In this document: positions 26,341 through 38,743 of the stretch, piece by piece
Layout: each line of letters opens with the position of its first letter
Numbering within the stretch: the stretch's first letter is position 1
From: Macrobrachium rosenbergii
Lineage: Eukaryota; Arthropoda; Malacostraca; Decapoda; Palaemonidae
Assembly: GCF_040412425.1 (NCBI RefSeq)
Contig: NC_089742.1
Location: 72,766,271-72,830,270, forward strand
DNA length: 64,000 nt
Direction of reading: 5' to 3'
Notes under the pieces: model-generated
Database searches by the model: none
Seen by the model: the letters and a program-made list of their open reading frames with translations, nothing else
Told to the model about the DNA's origin: nothing
Made by a program: the position numbers and the translations under genes

Positions 26341-27254
26341 TGATTGCATTTATAATTTGGTGTTTTTTTAATGCATATTTATATATTTGGATACAGTACT
26401 TAACTCTATTTGTGAATTCCCATTGTTTCCCCGATCTATTGTAAAAAGGAAACAGGAAGCCTTGAATACCGTACGACAGAAACTGGCTGTGCCTGAATAT
26501 TTGGGGGGGGGAACTTAATTAGTTTTCACACATAGCTATAAGCCATATATTTTTAATGGTAATTTTGTAGAATAACTTTGAAAATATATATATATATTAT
26601 ATTATATATATATATTACAGTGAACCCCCGGATTCGCGTTCTCACAATTCACGGACTCACGTATTCACGGATTTCTCTTTGGAACGAATCTACCCATTAT
26701 TTGCGGGAAATTCGCGCATTTGTGGTATCTTTCTCTGAGAAATATTCACTAAATACTGGATTTTCATCTCACTTTCATGACTAAATGCACTGTTTGTGAT
26801 AAAACTATTAAAATACTCACGTAATGCTCGAGTTACAATTATTCACCTTATGATAATTCGATTTTGCAATGGGGTGAGCAATTGATAGCGATACCACAAT
26901 ATTATTTATAAAATATTTTTAAAATTTCGCGCAGGCAGGCAGCAGCGTAATCAGGCAGTGAGAGAGACCAAATTACAATAGACAACTTTTTCCCATCTCT
27001 TTACCCCATCTTCTAGCTAAAAAAGTAAAAGAGAATGATAAAAGTATTGTTGGTAATGTTATACTCTTGTGTAAATGTGTACAGCCATAAACAACTGACC
27101 AAGATACTGTTGTTTTGCTTATAACCAAATCAGATAACAACAGCCGTTTACCTGGTATTTCAACTATCATACAGTAATAAACAATTACCGTACATTATGG
27201 CACAAATGACGTTAAGTAGAATAGGACTGATATATTTTTACATTATACCCTTAT

Positions 27255-27365
27255 TCGCTATGGATAAAAGATCGGCAAGGAAATATGCTGCTAAATTTAA
27301 GCTGCAAGTTGTAGTTGAAGCTAAGAAAACAATGTTCAAGCTGCTAATGACTATACTGTAAATTA
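27255..27365 (+). pseudogene. Remnant of a pogo-like transposase N-terminus
   Basis: About 22 codons read KRSARKYAAKFKLQVVVEAKK and then lose frame (NNVQAANDY can be read in the next frame). The pattern of basic residues followed by Y-A-x-FKL-VV-EA is typical for the first helix-turn-helix of pogo/CENP-B-like transposases. The fragment is too short for a firm family assignment. Confidence 0.4.
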
Positions 27366-28092
27366 TTGTGCATCGGCAACATGTGTGAAACTCGATCGTA
27401 ATTAAAATGGGAGAGAAAGTATTTTAATCAAAACTACTGGGCATGAAAGAACACATTATTGTTATTTTTACGCCAATAAATATGTAAACCTTGCATTATG
27501 ATGAAATCAAGTGAAAATAGCGAACAGAATCTTGAACTTTTTTACATAAAACTAACACCCCCAAATGGCCATCGTCATCTACCAACGAAAACAACAGATC
27601 AATTAATTTCACAACGAGACATATTTTAGCTATATTTCAACTTAAAAACACTTCACATAGCGAAAAATAACCTTGCTCCTTATAAATAAAGTACCTAGAG
27701 ATACATTTACGCTAACTAGAACCAAAAAAAAGCACTCTAAACTGCATTAAACACAGCGAAATAAACGCTGCGTAAACATTTCCAAACCAAAACACTGATC
27801 GCTATGATCGCAATTTATAATACAAATGCAATATAAGAATATATACAATATTGTTGGACAAAGTGAATTAAGGCATAACATTTTAAAAGATCCATGGAAA
27901 AGATGCATATTCCTTATGTTGACGTTTGTATAATAAGATATGTGAACATAGAGGAGAGTATAATGTAGGCTACGCTAGGATATAAACAATATACCATAGT
28001 GTAGGCTATGCTAATTCTTGCTTGTTATTCAATTTCTCTTTGTGTTGAATTATCATAAGTCACTTTGCATGAACCTCCAGAATTAGCTGATA

Positions 28093-28456
28093 CAGGCAGT
28101 CCCCGGTTTACGACGGTTCCGGCTTACGACGTTCCGAGGTTACGACGCTTTACAAATATATTCATCAGAAATTATTTCCCGGCTTACGACGCATGTTCCG
28201 GGGTTACGACACGTCGACGCCTATCCAACGGAAGAAATTTGGCCCCAAAATGGCAGAATAATCATAATTTGAAGGTTTTTTTGATGTAAAACTCAACAAT
28301 AATGCAGTTTACGTCGTTTTCAATGCACCCAGAGCATTAAAAGTAAGGTTTTCTTATGATTTTTGATGATTTTCGACGATTTTCCGGTTTACGACGATTT
28401 TCGGGTTACGACGCGGCGCAAGAATGGAACCCCCGTCGTAAACTGGGGACCGCCTG
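28093..28456. mobile_element. Tigger-type MITE (CAGGCAGTCCCCGG ends), 364 bp
   Basis: Terminal inverted repeats CAGGCAGTCCCCGGTTTACG and CGTAAACTGGGGACCGCCTG are flanked by TA on both sides. Internal words CGGCTTACGACG and GATTTTCGACGATTTTC are shared with 40079-40398 and 46937-47280. The ends match those of the 15-kb Tigger-like element at 47286-62531, so that family is the likely source of the transposase. It is nested in the 26618-28807 element. Confidence 0.82.
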
Positions 28457-28806
28457 TATTAATAATTACTATACCGTGTATGTAAAGAGCTTGTATTTTA
28501 TATAGTGTACGTTAGGCTACCATAATATATGTACACGTATATGGCACTGAATACCCTAGTGTAGGCTAGGCTGTGTTCGAGATACGTTTTGGTATTTCTT
28601 ATGTTTTTTCCAACAAACGATGGTTTTTTTGGAACTTAACCCCATCGTAAGTAGGACAATACGTGTATAAGCATTTTTAGTTTGTTGTGTGTATTTTTGA
28701 ACTATTAAAATAGGCAGTTCTAAGTATTTTTAGAAGGGTTCTAAGTATTCACTGGTTTTAGCTATTCGCGAGGGGGGTACGCATCCCCTGTGAGTAGGGG
28801 TTTACT

Positions 28807-29079
<273 letters not shown>

Positions 29080-29138
29080 TATCAATCACTCTCCCTTTCT
29101 ATCTATCTACCCATCCCTCACATTCTACTACTATCCTT

Positions 29139-29140
<2 letters not shown>

Positions 29141-29191
<51 letters not shown>
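29141..29191. repeat. (GA)n microsatellite
   Basis: About 50 bp of pure GA. Confidence 0.97.
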
Positions 29192-29194
<3 letters not shown>

Positions 29195-29339
29195 CTGTTT
29201 GCCCAGGTGCTACCCTTCACACAGTCAATATGTCAAGATGACTGACAGTTAGGCCTACATCCCTCCCCCTAAGTGGGACACTTCATATCAGTAAAAGATT
29301 GGGAAAAGCAAAGAACTGTACAAAAATCTTACTAATTTA

Positions 29340-29690
29340 CTATATTTTCTTTAATGACTTGATATTTTGCTGTGTTTACATTAATATTAATTCATGTATT
29401 TGCAAATTAGTAAATAATTTTTCAACATGAAAATAACATGAAAATACAGTAAATAGTGAATACTGTATTGCTCTATGAAAAAATCCTCAAATTAGCGAAT
29501 TTTCCACAATATATTTGGTAATACGTTTCATAGAAAAATCCACGATTAACTGAAGCCGCTATACAACGGGGGTTCACTGTATGAGATGATCCAAACAAGT
29601 CTGTGAGTATCCCACGATTCATTTGATTCGGGGGGCAATGATCCAAACAAGTCTGTGAGTATCCCATGATTCATTTGATTTTGGGGGCAT
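29340..29690. repeat. Partial MITE-like repeat followed by a 52-bp duplication
   Basis: 29340-29580 ends in ACGGGGGTTCACTGTA and resembles, in reverse complement, 23630-23830. From 29586 to 29690 a 52-bp unit (ATGATCCAAACAAGTCTGTG ... TTCATTTGATT) occurs twice with few differences. Confidence 0.55.
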
Positions 29691-30930
29691 TCTTGTAGAT
29701 TACCCTATTGGAAAAAAGGCTACATAAGTGTCAGTAAATCTCTCTCTCTCTGTTGTTACAAGAATATTCTAGCATAGACTATATTCATAAATATCTCTAT
29801 TACTTTTAGTTAAAACAAATTACTAAATTTCAATTAACAATAGTAGGCAGATAATTCTTTACACTAACATTTTACAAATATGTCTATGTTTATTCTGCAA
29901 TGCTAGGTCTCCATGTGAAAAGTTTTCAAAGACACTACAGGCACCATAACAGCAACAACAAAAACAAGAATAGCCACAACAGGAACCACAATAAAATGGC
30001 TAAATATAAGATAGGCCTATAATCCAAACGTCATAAGCTGCATAAACCGACAAAAAGACATAGGACATTATAGGTCTACGTCATTTCTTATAATCCTATT
30101 ATTCTGAAAGGAGACAATGTCCTCAAGAAAATCCTCAGCAAATTACATCCAGTATGACTCGTATAGCCTACCATAAGCATATTCCGGTTTTGTATAGCAC
30201 AGTCACTGCTTGTCATTCCACTGAATGTGTAAATGACTGCAATGAAATTGATTTTATAACTACTAAAATGCAGTAAAATTTCCTAAAATCAATATGAAAT
30301 ACCAGTCTGCAAAACTCTGAGACAATCTTGGTGTTTAAATTTAGAATGGTGAACACACTTGACAGTATCAGATGGTAATTATCACTGTCTTGTAATTCAA
30401 GAGTACCGATTTAAATGCAGACATTCCCTGTGCCACCTATGTGGTCAGGTGAACCTAATCTACGAAAAACAACATTGCAGGATCACGGAACACTCCTGAC
30501 TTCATTAATATTTTCCTATTTTTTTTTTTACCAGTTTTAGGGAGATGTATATTATGATTTTATTTCAGGGGATAATATAACATTTCCTTTTGATAATCTG
30601 CAGAACTTATTTCAGCTCAGTAAAACAACCATTGCTAAATTAATGAAGATGGAAAGAACCACAGATTAATAAACTTTCTGAAACCATTGCAAACCAATCA
30701 GCTTCAAGGAATGGTCAAGACGTAAGCAGTGGGCGGGGCTTAGCTGCAAAGAGCCATGGATTTTGCTATAATATTCATTCATAATTCACAGTTAATCTTA
30801 ATCATGAGTATTGCTATACAACACTCTGAGTATCCAAATGGGATCACCTGCAATAAGAAATTGGAGAATGAAATTTTTATATGTATTAAGAAGGATATTT
30901 CTTAATGCAAAAAATTTGGACTATACAAAC
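29691..30930. other. No recognisable gene; intron or 3' side of the USP exon
   Basis: No ORF with motifs. For the minus-strand USP gene this region is downstream of the catalytic-Cys exon, so it is probably intronic. The donor used is the GT at 30929-30930 (minus strand). Confidence 0.4.
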
Positions 30931-31154
30931 CTGTCAGTCATGAAGAGAGCCTGAATTACAGAATTCATGTAACATGTGTTTCCTAAATTCCGTAGACCAA
31001 CCCGCTGACTCAAAGTTCTTTGCTGGTAAGCAGATGTGTCCATGCCTATAGCTGTTCCAACTTGACTGAAGTAATTTCTTGTTCCTTCACCACTTGCCCA
31101 TGCATGCTCTTGGATCATTTCATGGATGTCTTTATCAGAGGGAGCTTCATATTT
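30931..31154 (-). CDS. Ubiquitin-specific protease (USP38/USP35-like), exon with catalytic Cys box
   Basis: A 224-bp exon on the minus strand, with acceptor TCTTTCAG and donor GACAG|GTTTGT. It encodes KYEAPSDKDIHEMIQEHAWA, a spacer, and GLRNLGNTCYMNSVIQALFM. The block GL-NLGNTCYMNS is the Cys box of the USP deubiquitinase family; its Cys is the nucleophile that cleaves ubiquitin isopeptide bonds. The following VIQALFM is, from memory, closest to USP38 and USP35. The exon begins in phase 0 and ends in phase 2, so a further exon with the rest of the catalytic domain (His box) should lie to the left; it was not seen before the window's transposon-rich part. The reading is clean without stops, which fits a functional host gene. 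Confidence 0.85.
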
Positions 31155-32479
31155 CTGAAAGAGAGGGCAAATTACCATATCAAGACAGAGAAATATTTCA
31201 ATGGGAGAAATTTTACTGCTATCAAGAAACTGACTCTTGAGGATTAGGAACCAGCAAACTACTAGCAGAATGTGTCCAACAGTTCTGGGGTCTAACAAGC
31301 AGTCCTGAAAAGGGCTATACCTAGCTGGTACAACTGTAAGCCATACTCCATAAACACTGAATCAACAGCAGCCTTAAGCATTTTCTCTATATATGCAGTG
31401 CAAAAAACAACAACCGAAGCTGATCACAAAGTGTGAAAAGTGACAAGGATTAGAAGGAAGAGGGACCAAAGTCAGGAGCATCCTCTCAAATCTTTCAGGT
31501 GATAATACTGACAGCAGCTACAGTACAAGGGAGCCAAATGAGAACAAATCTAAGGATAATTTGGGCCCAACAGGTAAAATCACACAAAGATATTAGTGAT
31601 CGCCTTGAGGCAAAATTGATGGAAAAAAAAAAAAACTAATTTCTGTATTTCCTTTAAAGACTATAAAGGCAGACAGGCCTATATCAAGACCATAACTTGA
31701 AGCTAGGTACTAAGAATTTAGCTGTAGTATTATAGGCCCTTAAAACAACTGAAGACAGAAAGAAATAAGTGTTTTTGGACATTTGTTTTATGTGCATTGG
31801 TGGATAAAACAATCATTCCTCTACTCATTCTACAACTGTTGGTCTTCTGATGATAAATTATCAAGGAGGAAAACAAAGGAATAAGACATTCTTATTATCA
31901 ATGCCCTCAATGACAGAATGACTTGCTTAAATAACATGGCTTCACTATTGAATACTTTTTTATCATATTCAATGTTCAAGCCATATAACAGGCAACAAAT
32001 CCCTCAACCTGGGGAATCTCTTATTCTCCAGTGCAAATCTAAATACCTGTACATACTCTTTCTCATTATTACTTCAACCTCTTTAATATTTTACAAATTT
32101 TCTCTTGTCTTGCTGTCCAAACTCTATTAATATTACTTCACAGTACAACTGGACCTTCACTTTCTTTTTACTTCATTTAATTTAAACTGACTCTCTTGAA
32201 CTTTCTTTCTAACCTGTATAGTTTTTTGTCTTTGCCACGATTATCATGATGAGATACCACTGCTAGTATTGGAGTTGACTTTCAAGGGTAGTAGTGGGAA
32301 GTGTGGTGATCTTGGTCATCCCGTGGCAGTTTGGACTTATGACAAACCCTATGATTTGTCATACTAATGTCTCTTAAGCTTGTCAGGCAGTCTATCTCTC
32401 TTTTTTCATTTATTTTTTAAAAACTTGGGTAAATCCAAAGACTTTTCCTACCCCTTGACCTGTTGAAGCCTCCCTGACA
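31155..32479 (-). other. USP intron, no other feature seen
   Basis: Non-coding sequence between the Cys-box exon and the transposon-derived region. No motif-bearing ORF. Confidence 0.4.
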
Positions 32480-35340
32480 CAGGTACAAGTGAAATTTTTT
32501 ATGTAATTTGTATTTTTGCTAACATACAAACCCTCGGTCTTTACATATGGTGTTTACTTTCAGCACAAGCTAGAACTGGTCGTTTAACTTAAAGCAACAG
32601 GGGAGGAAGCCCTGCCATCCAGTTGGTATGCATTCGCTTTTTCTTTTGGCCACAGCCTGAGACAGATGTGTCTCTTCTGCTGCCTGCCGTTCGACTTAAT
32701 TCTTCATTTATTTTTCGTTTTGAGTATATTACTGAGTTATTTTGCTTATTTTGGAAATACTAATACCTTAGTTGTTCCTACAGCTATGTTGCGCAGTTAT
32801 TATCATCTCGCTTTAGACTATGAGCATTTCTCTTTAATTTTCTCTCTAACTTGTTTTGCTTTTTGATATAATGCAAACCCAACTCTTGGTGTTTGTTCTT
32901 TTATTGTTAAATCTTTTTTGTTATTAAGCATCCAAGGAAAGAGAGGGAGCCTCTCTCCTCCAACTGTTTCTATTTTTACATGCCTTCTCAACCTCATTTT
33001 ATTGAACATCCTTGTTCTACATCTTTTCTCTGTTTGTTCTGAAGAATTTTTTCTCTGAAACAAGCAGGGATTTTATTTCCCCTACACTAGTACTTGGAAT
33101 GTTGTAATATTTTAATCTTTCACATGATGTTGAGATTGAGAGGCTTGAGATAAAAGAGGGTTCTCTGGCTGCAGTGTGATGCTGGAATGCGTATTATGAG
33201 AGTTCTGCTCACTTTCAAGCAAGGAATCCCCTCTCCCTTCTCATGGAAGGAAGTGGAGGTTGATGTTGCAGGACCTTTAGACAAAGTTTACCAGTTTCAG
33301 CAAGTTGTCCCCAAGACCAGTAGCTATTCCTTTCTATGGTTCCTGTCTACAGTTCTTGCTCCATCTCGGGGAGGGGGGGGGGTTCAGACATCCTCTGCTC
33401 CCTTCCCCTCCTCTCGTTTCTATTTTGGAGGATGAGAAGTCCCAGGACAGCCTTTATTGATGATTTTCATCACCACCTCCACTTTCTTTATTATATGTTG
33501 CATGGCAGTCTCTCCGGCTTCTTCCTTCCCTGGAGGGTTACACAGTAACTGTAAGGAAGGCGACACTCCTTCGGAGGGACAGCCTACAAGCCACGTTCAG
33601 CCAGTCGACTTTGATTTGGGTGTGTGCGCGTCGTTGCAGTGTGCTGTAGCTTCAAGAGCTGCTTCACCCCCTCCTCCATTCGACATTAGTTATGCAGAAG
33701 TTGAGCCCTCGCCTTCGTCTTTTGCTGTAAGCAACACCTGCATCTTCCCCTGGCGTTCATCCTCAACAGTCCGTCAGCTGTCAGTATGCTTCCCACCCAG
33801 ATCATCTTCCCCTTCCTTCCGTTGTCCTTCAGGGCACGGACGACAGTTTCTTCAGTTCCATGGAGTTCCTAGCTTACTTGTGCTAACTCTTCCCTGCATG
33901 TTTCCTTTTGGGAACAGTTCTTGGTTGCCATTTTCAGCAATGTCGCCACAGTTTTCTGGACATATTAGCCGAAGATAAGCTCTCCAAGGAAGGCAGATAT
34001 GTGGCCATGCAATTTCGCACACCCGTGTCTTTGCTTCATGTTGTACGACTGAGGAGGGAAGAGTAGGGCCTGAGCAGGCAGAAGTAAGCTTTGCCTTGGT
34101 CACCATGTTGCAAGACAATGACACTGCTGCAGTTAGCCGAACATCTTTAGCTAAAGCTTCACTCTCCAAGGAAGAAGAAGTGTGGCCACGCAGATGTTGC
34201 ATGGCTGTCCTTTCTATAAATATTAAATGACCGAAAAACAACTATCCTTGGTTTTTTCACTGATTTCATCTCCACCTTTGGCTCTCCCTTGTCTATGGCC
34301 ATAGAGCTGGAGCCTCTTAATTAACCTGAGTGAGTGTCAAGTATGTGGAGGCTTCTTCATCCCCACACATTCCCGATCAGGAACGTTGCCATGGCATAGC
34401 ACATCTGGGGCCAGGCCCCCAACCACATTCATATAGAAAACGGATTGCTCTTCACAGAACATTTCCCGCCACCACGATTGTTAAGACAATTGGCTGACAT
34501 CCATGGGACATCAGTTACAGTTCTCCCATTCACTTTGCTGTGAACAAGATCATCAAGATTTCTATGGCACTGTGGGGTGTGCCTCTTAGGTTCTTCATTG
34601 CAAGAGTGGGTAGAGCTGTCGCCTAGCATGCTGTTGGCCCAGCATTCAACTCTCCTACCAGCTAATGAAGAATTAGAGGAATTTATTTTTGGTGATAGAA
34701 ATTCATTTCTCGTCATAATGCGGTTGGGATCCCACAATAAGCTGTAGGTCCAGTTGCTAGGTAACCAGTTGGTTCTTAGCCACGTAAAATAAATCTACTC
34801 CTTCGGGCCAGCCCTAGGAGAGCTGTTAATCAGCTCAGTGGTCTGGTTAAACTAAGATATACTTAACTTAGCCTCCACTCTTCGTTCTCATGGAGAGTTC
34901 CCTGGCAAACGGGATCGCTCTTCCAAAAGTGTTTCTACCTCCACAGTTTCCAATAATGAGTACATCCGATGAGCGGGATCAATCTACCAGACCTTTACGA
35001 CCATCGTTGCATGAGTGACAACCTTTCAAGGCTGCGTTCATCCAAGGGGATTTCAACACTCTCCAGGTAGGATAGGAGTATTTGTTTAGTTGTTCCTAGA
35101 GCCGGGATAGTTCCAGTTTTGACAGCACGGGTTTCTTCGGATCCCCATACGTTTCTGACAGCAGTTTTAGTTTCCATTCACCTTATGGATGGCCATTCCT
35201 ATGACAAGCACCTTGACTGTGCATCTTCGGGTGTTTTACTGATTACGACTTCCAAGATAGGACTCCTTTCTTTGAGAGCATGCAGTCGCAGTGTCTTCCT
35301 CTGCAGTTCATGGATGAAAAGATAGATTAGTTCATTGATA
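32480..35340 (+). mobile_element. Probable 5' fragment of a DIRS-like element (family of the 38.7-43.9 kb element)
   Basis: The left end (ATTTGTATTTTTGCTAACATACAAACC, then GTCTTTACATA) resembles the terminal-repeat-like sequences at 38748, 39430 and 39700. It is followed by GC-richer sequence with broken open frames (33187-33980, rich in Ser/Pro) and a piece near 35020-35090 reading like a Gag remnant. No reverse transcriptase follows. It lies inside the USP intron in the orientation opposite to the gene. The class is inferred from the shared terminal motif only. Confidence 0.4.
34580..34870 (+). mobile_element. Second tRNA-derived SINE family
   Basis: The head reads AGAGTGGGTAGAGC (A-box-like) and CATTCAACTCTCC (B-box-like). 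It is followed by a body with TGCGGTTGGGATCCCACAAT, GTTGCTAGGTAACCA, TTCTTAGCCACGTAAAATAA and TCCTTCGGGCCAGCCC. I recognise this body as a repeat commonly met in decapod genomes (from memory, not searched). It is inserted in the DIRS-like fragment. Target duplications were not identified. Confidence 0.6.
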
Positions 35341-37479
35341 ATGAACCAATTACAGGTTATATCTTGCTTGGTTGAACAAGAATCCTATGAATTTAAGATA
35401 ATCGACTACAAGAACATTAAGGGGTTGAAAAGGCCAAGCAAAATTCAGCAACAAAATTTTCAAACTGAAAATTATATATGTAAATAAATAAAATTCCTCT
35501 GGGGTAAACCCTAAGGCCATGAAAACCTTTGGATCAGATGAAGACATCTGCATGGGCTTCAGCAAAAATACTGTTTTATGAGTTTTTCAAGCTACTCTAA
35601 TCTCCCAAACAGAGATTGGTAATAAAAAATTTAAATGTCTCTGCGAGTGTTCCAAGGTGATTAAATGCTAATCAACCACTTGGCTGGTGCAAAAGACCAA
35701 CAATACAGTGAATCACCCTTGTCGGAGAACTTTCAAACAGTCATCTGGGTCAGCCTAGCGATCTTATTTTTATTTCAAATGCCAACCCTCACCTGCCAAA
35801 GTGAAGATAAACCTATCTTTAACAATAAGCAAGATTCATCCCAAATAATGTATAGTATATACAATTTGCTATTTTCATTTGTTTGAGGCATGTCCAGGGT
35901 ACTGATGTAAGAGCAATTATTCTGCACAGGGCAATTAATTGACATTTTGAAAGATATGCAATTAGAAATATATTCCTAACCATCTTCCCTTGGAAATCCT
36001 TGCACTAGTGCATGGTATTACAGTAGTTTTAGATTAGTCTTTATGCAGTATTGTGTTTTTCTGAACATTAACCAACGCTTTTTTCCCCCTATCAACTTCA
36101 GGTTGTATTATTATCTAGACATAAGATTTAGAAACTTCTCAAGGTTGTTTTATGTGCCACTAGCTTTTAAATATGGATAGTTTAATAAAGGCAAAGAGGC
36201 TCCCATGCTTCATTTCAAATCTGCTGCACAATTTTTCTTGAAAACATGACAGAGGGAAAGAAAATCTCTGAGGACAAAATTTATAATTGTTATTTTATAA
36301 TTGTTATTATCATTAATACATTACAGAAACCACTGTTCCAGTGTGTACCCCAGGCTTAAGATAATTCTTTACTTAAGACAGAACCTGGAAGTATTTTGAT
36401 CGTCTGGTATGTGGGAGAGGCTAATCCTAAAGTTTACTTTTATCCTACTGTTGACTGTTACCAAAGAAATCGGAAAAGTATATACCCGAGTTCGTGATAT
36501 TTGAATAAGAATACAAGGCAATTTGTGTAAAACAAATAATTTCCCTCCAACCACAACAAACAGATACTCTCCAACAAAGAGAATTCAGCCCACCTTTAAT
36601 ACAGTAGCACTCACAAGGTAAAAATGAAGACTACTACTGTATACAAAAAGATAAATGTCCCAACAAATAATATTTAAGGTACAGTATTTACTTATAAAAA
36701 TGTGTTGTACAGTAAACTGGTTACACAACACTATGGTTACACTGAGTGGCTGGCAACTGAATAATCACCCAATCACTGCATTTTTCATTATTCACTACAG
36801 AGTCAATATGCTAACAAAGAATTGAAAACAAGAAGTGCTATACTGATTTTAAAAAAGAAGACAGTAGTAGAAGAATAAGTAATAAAAAATGCTTCCAACA
36901 TTCCATTTTCAAAGGTTGAACAGACTGGCTATTGATAAGTGTGGTAAAAGAGATAAAAGATCTCTTAGCAATAGGGTTTCGTCCAGTATAATCACCACAG
37001 TACTTGCTTGGACTAGGAAGTCATTCCTGTTTTCATACACCAGCCAGGGATTGTGGCATACAAAAAAGAGGTTCGTTTGTTGTAAGGACACATCAGAGTT
37101 GGGCAGTTCTGTTGAAACATCCATCAAAGACAGTCTGTCAGAAAATATTTCTAGAAGGCTATTATTCATAAATGTATTTTAAACAGTAAACAGTATTTTT
37201 ATGCCACCTTGGTGACCCATAAACTGATGGATGTTCATGAAATTGTCATGTCATTATAGAGTATTTCATTAAAATGTTCCCACAGTTGCGATACTTAATC
37301 TTCCACAGTAACCAAGTGCAGCACTATAATTTATAGTAGTGCACAGTACATCAACATTTATTGATCATATCTGAAAAAGTAGACAAGGACCATGATTATG
37401 AAAATCCTATTACATCCTCCACTACTATTGCCACCAAAAATAAACAAGTACAACATGTACTGAAGTTTCTTCAGCGTAA
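35341..37479 (-). other. USP intron, nothing recognised
   Basis: AT-rich with short open frames lacking motifs. Confidence 0.35.
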
Positions 37480-37840
37480 TAGAGTTTTCTGTTCAGCGCA
37501 TAATCAAGGCCACCAAAAATAGATCTACCTCTTCATGGTCTCAGTATAGTGCTCTATGAGCTGCAGCCCATGAAACTTTAACCGCAGCCGGGTGGTGGCC
37601 TGTCCTATATCATTGCCAGACGCATGATTAAGGCTAACTTTAACCTTGCATAAAATAAAAAACTACTGAGGCTAGAGGGCTGTAATTTGGTGTTTGATGA
37701 TTGGAGGGTGGATGATTAACATACCAATTTGGAGCCCTCTAGCCTCATTAGTTTTTAAGATCTGAGGGTGGACAGAAAAATTGAGGATGGACAGACAATG
37801 CCATCTCAATAGTTTTCTTTTACAGAAAAAGACAATAAAA
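37480..37840. repeat. Dispersed repeat with an internal palindrome
   Basis: The core holds two arms in inverted orientation: ACTGAGGCTAGAGGGCT (37663 region) and AGCCCTCTAGCCTCATTAGT (37731-37750), separated by about 50 bases. The flanking parts (GCAGCCGGGTGGTGGCCTGTC; GATCTGAGGGTGGACAG; GTTTTCTTTTACAGAAAA) are of a type I associate with decapod genomes from memory. It sits in the USP intron. Confidence 0.55.
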
Positions 37841-38257
37841 ACAAAATAAGAGGAAAACCAGAAATGGCAGCGGAAGCAGCAGAGGAATTGAGACAACTTA
37901 TCTTCAGCCTTCCAAAAGAAGAAAAGGACACCATCAAAAGAACATAAAAGGAGTATTTTAAACTGAACAGCATTGTAGCAGCAGCAATCAAATTCAATAA
38001 AATATGCTTAAATGAAGGGTTATAACAGATAAAAATAATAATAATAATATACAAAAAATGGATAAAAGTCATATTTCTAAAACAATACATTCACAAAACC
38101 TGAGAAAAACTTGATTTTGTATATATGAATAGCTTAATCTGAAATAAGCCCTTAGCCTATCAACATGTTTGTTCTTGCAGAGAACAACAAAATTTAAGTT
38201 GGCTAGTGATAAATGAAAATAGAAAGCATTCATTTGCTTCACAATCAAACTACTTAC

Positions 38258-38416
38258 TATCAAAACATCCATCAGTGGTTGATATGTTTGGGGGTAGCCA
38301 GGATGCAATGCCATAAGAGTAAAAACAAGAGTAGCAAGGTGGTTTAAAGTCATTCTAGCATTATCGGAACACTCCCTCTCAAGCCTCCCAAACACCTCCA
38401 ATAAAGGCATTATGAT
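38258..38416 (-). CDS. USP38/USP35-like gene, upstream exon
   Basis: A 159-bp exon (53 codons, phase 0 on both sides) on the minus strand. The acceptor is ATATTCCAG and the donor is TTGATA|GTAAGTA, a near-consensus 5' splice site. The product contains MPLLEVFGRLERECSDNARM and TLNHLATLVFTLMALHPGYP, a helical segment of the kind found in the N-terminal half of the USP38/USP35 group, ahead of the protease domain. The phase agrees with direct splicing to the exon at 31154 (phase 0). No stop or frameshift. More exons upstream should lie to the right, beyond the DIRS-like element or outside the window. Confidence 0.7.
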
Positions 38417-38743
38417 CTGGAATATAAAATAATACTTAATTCTTGTAAACCATTTTGTCTTATAAATACACCCAATATTTTTAATTTTTTATTATAAATA
38501 ATTTAGAATGGGCATTAAGATTTGAAGTTAATAGTTATAAATAAGTAATGTGATAGTTGGCAAGTAAATATGCCATGGAGAGGAAGCAAAGTTTGATCTA
38601 CTGGAAGCTCTAACTTTTTTAATATATTCATATAAAATCAGAGTCCCCGTCACAGAGATAACAAGACCATTGATTAAAGAAAATGGTTTATAAACACAAA
38701 ACAAAATCTCACAAATATAGGTTTGTATATACAAAATCACAAA

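Noticed and set aside
33457..33978. 173-codon plus-strand open frame, Ser/Pro/Cys-rich
   Set aside because: No domain, compositionally biased, and inside a probable DIRS-like fragment; kept only as part of that element.
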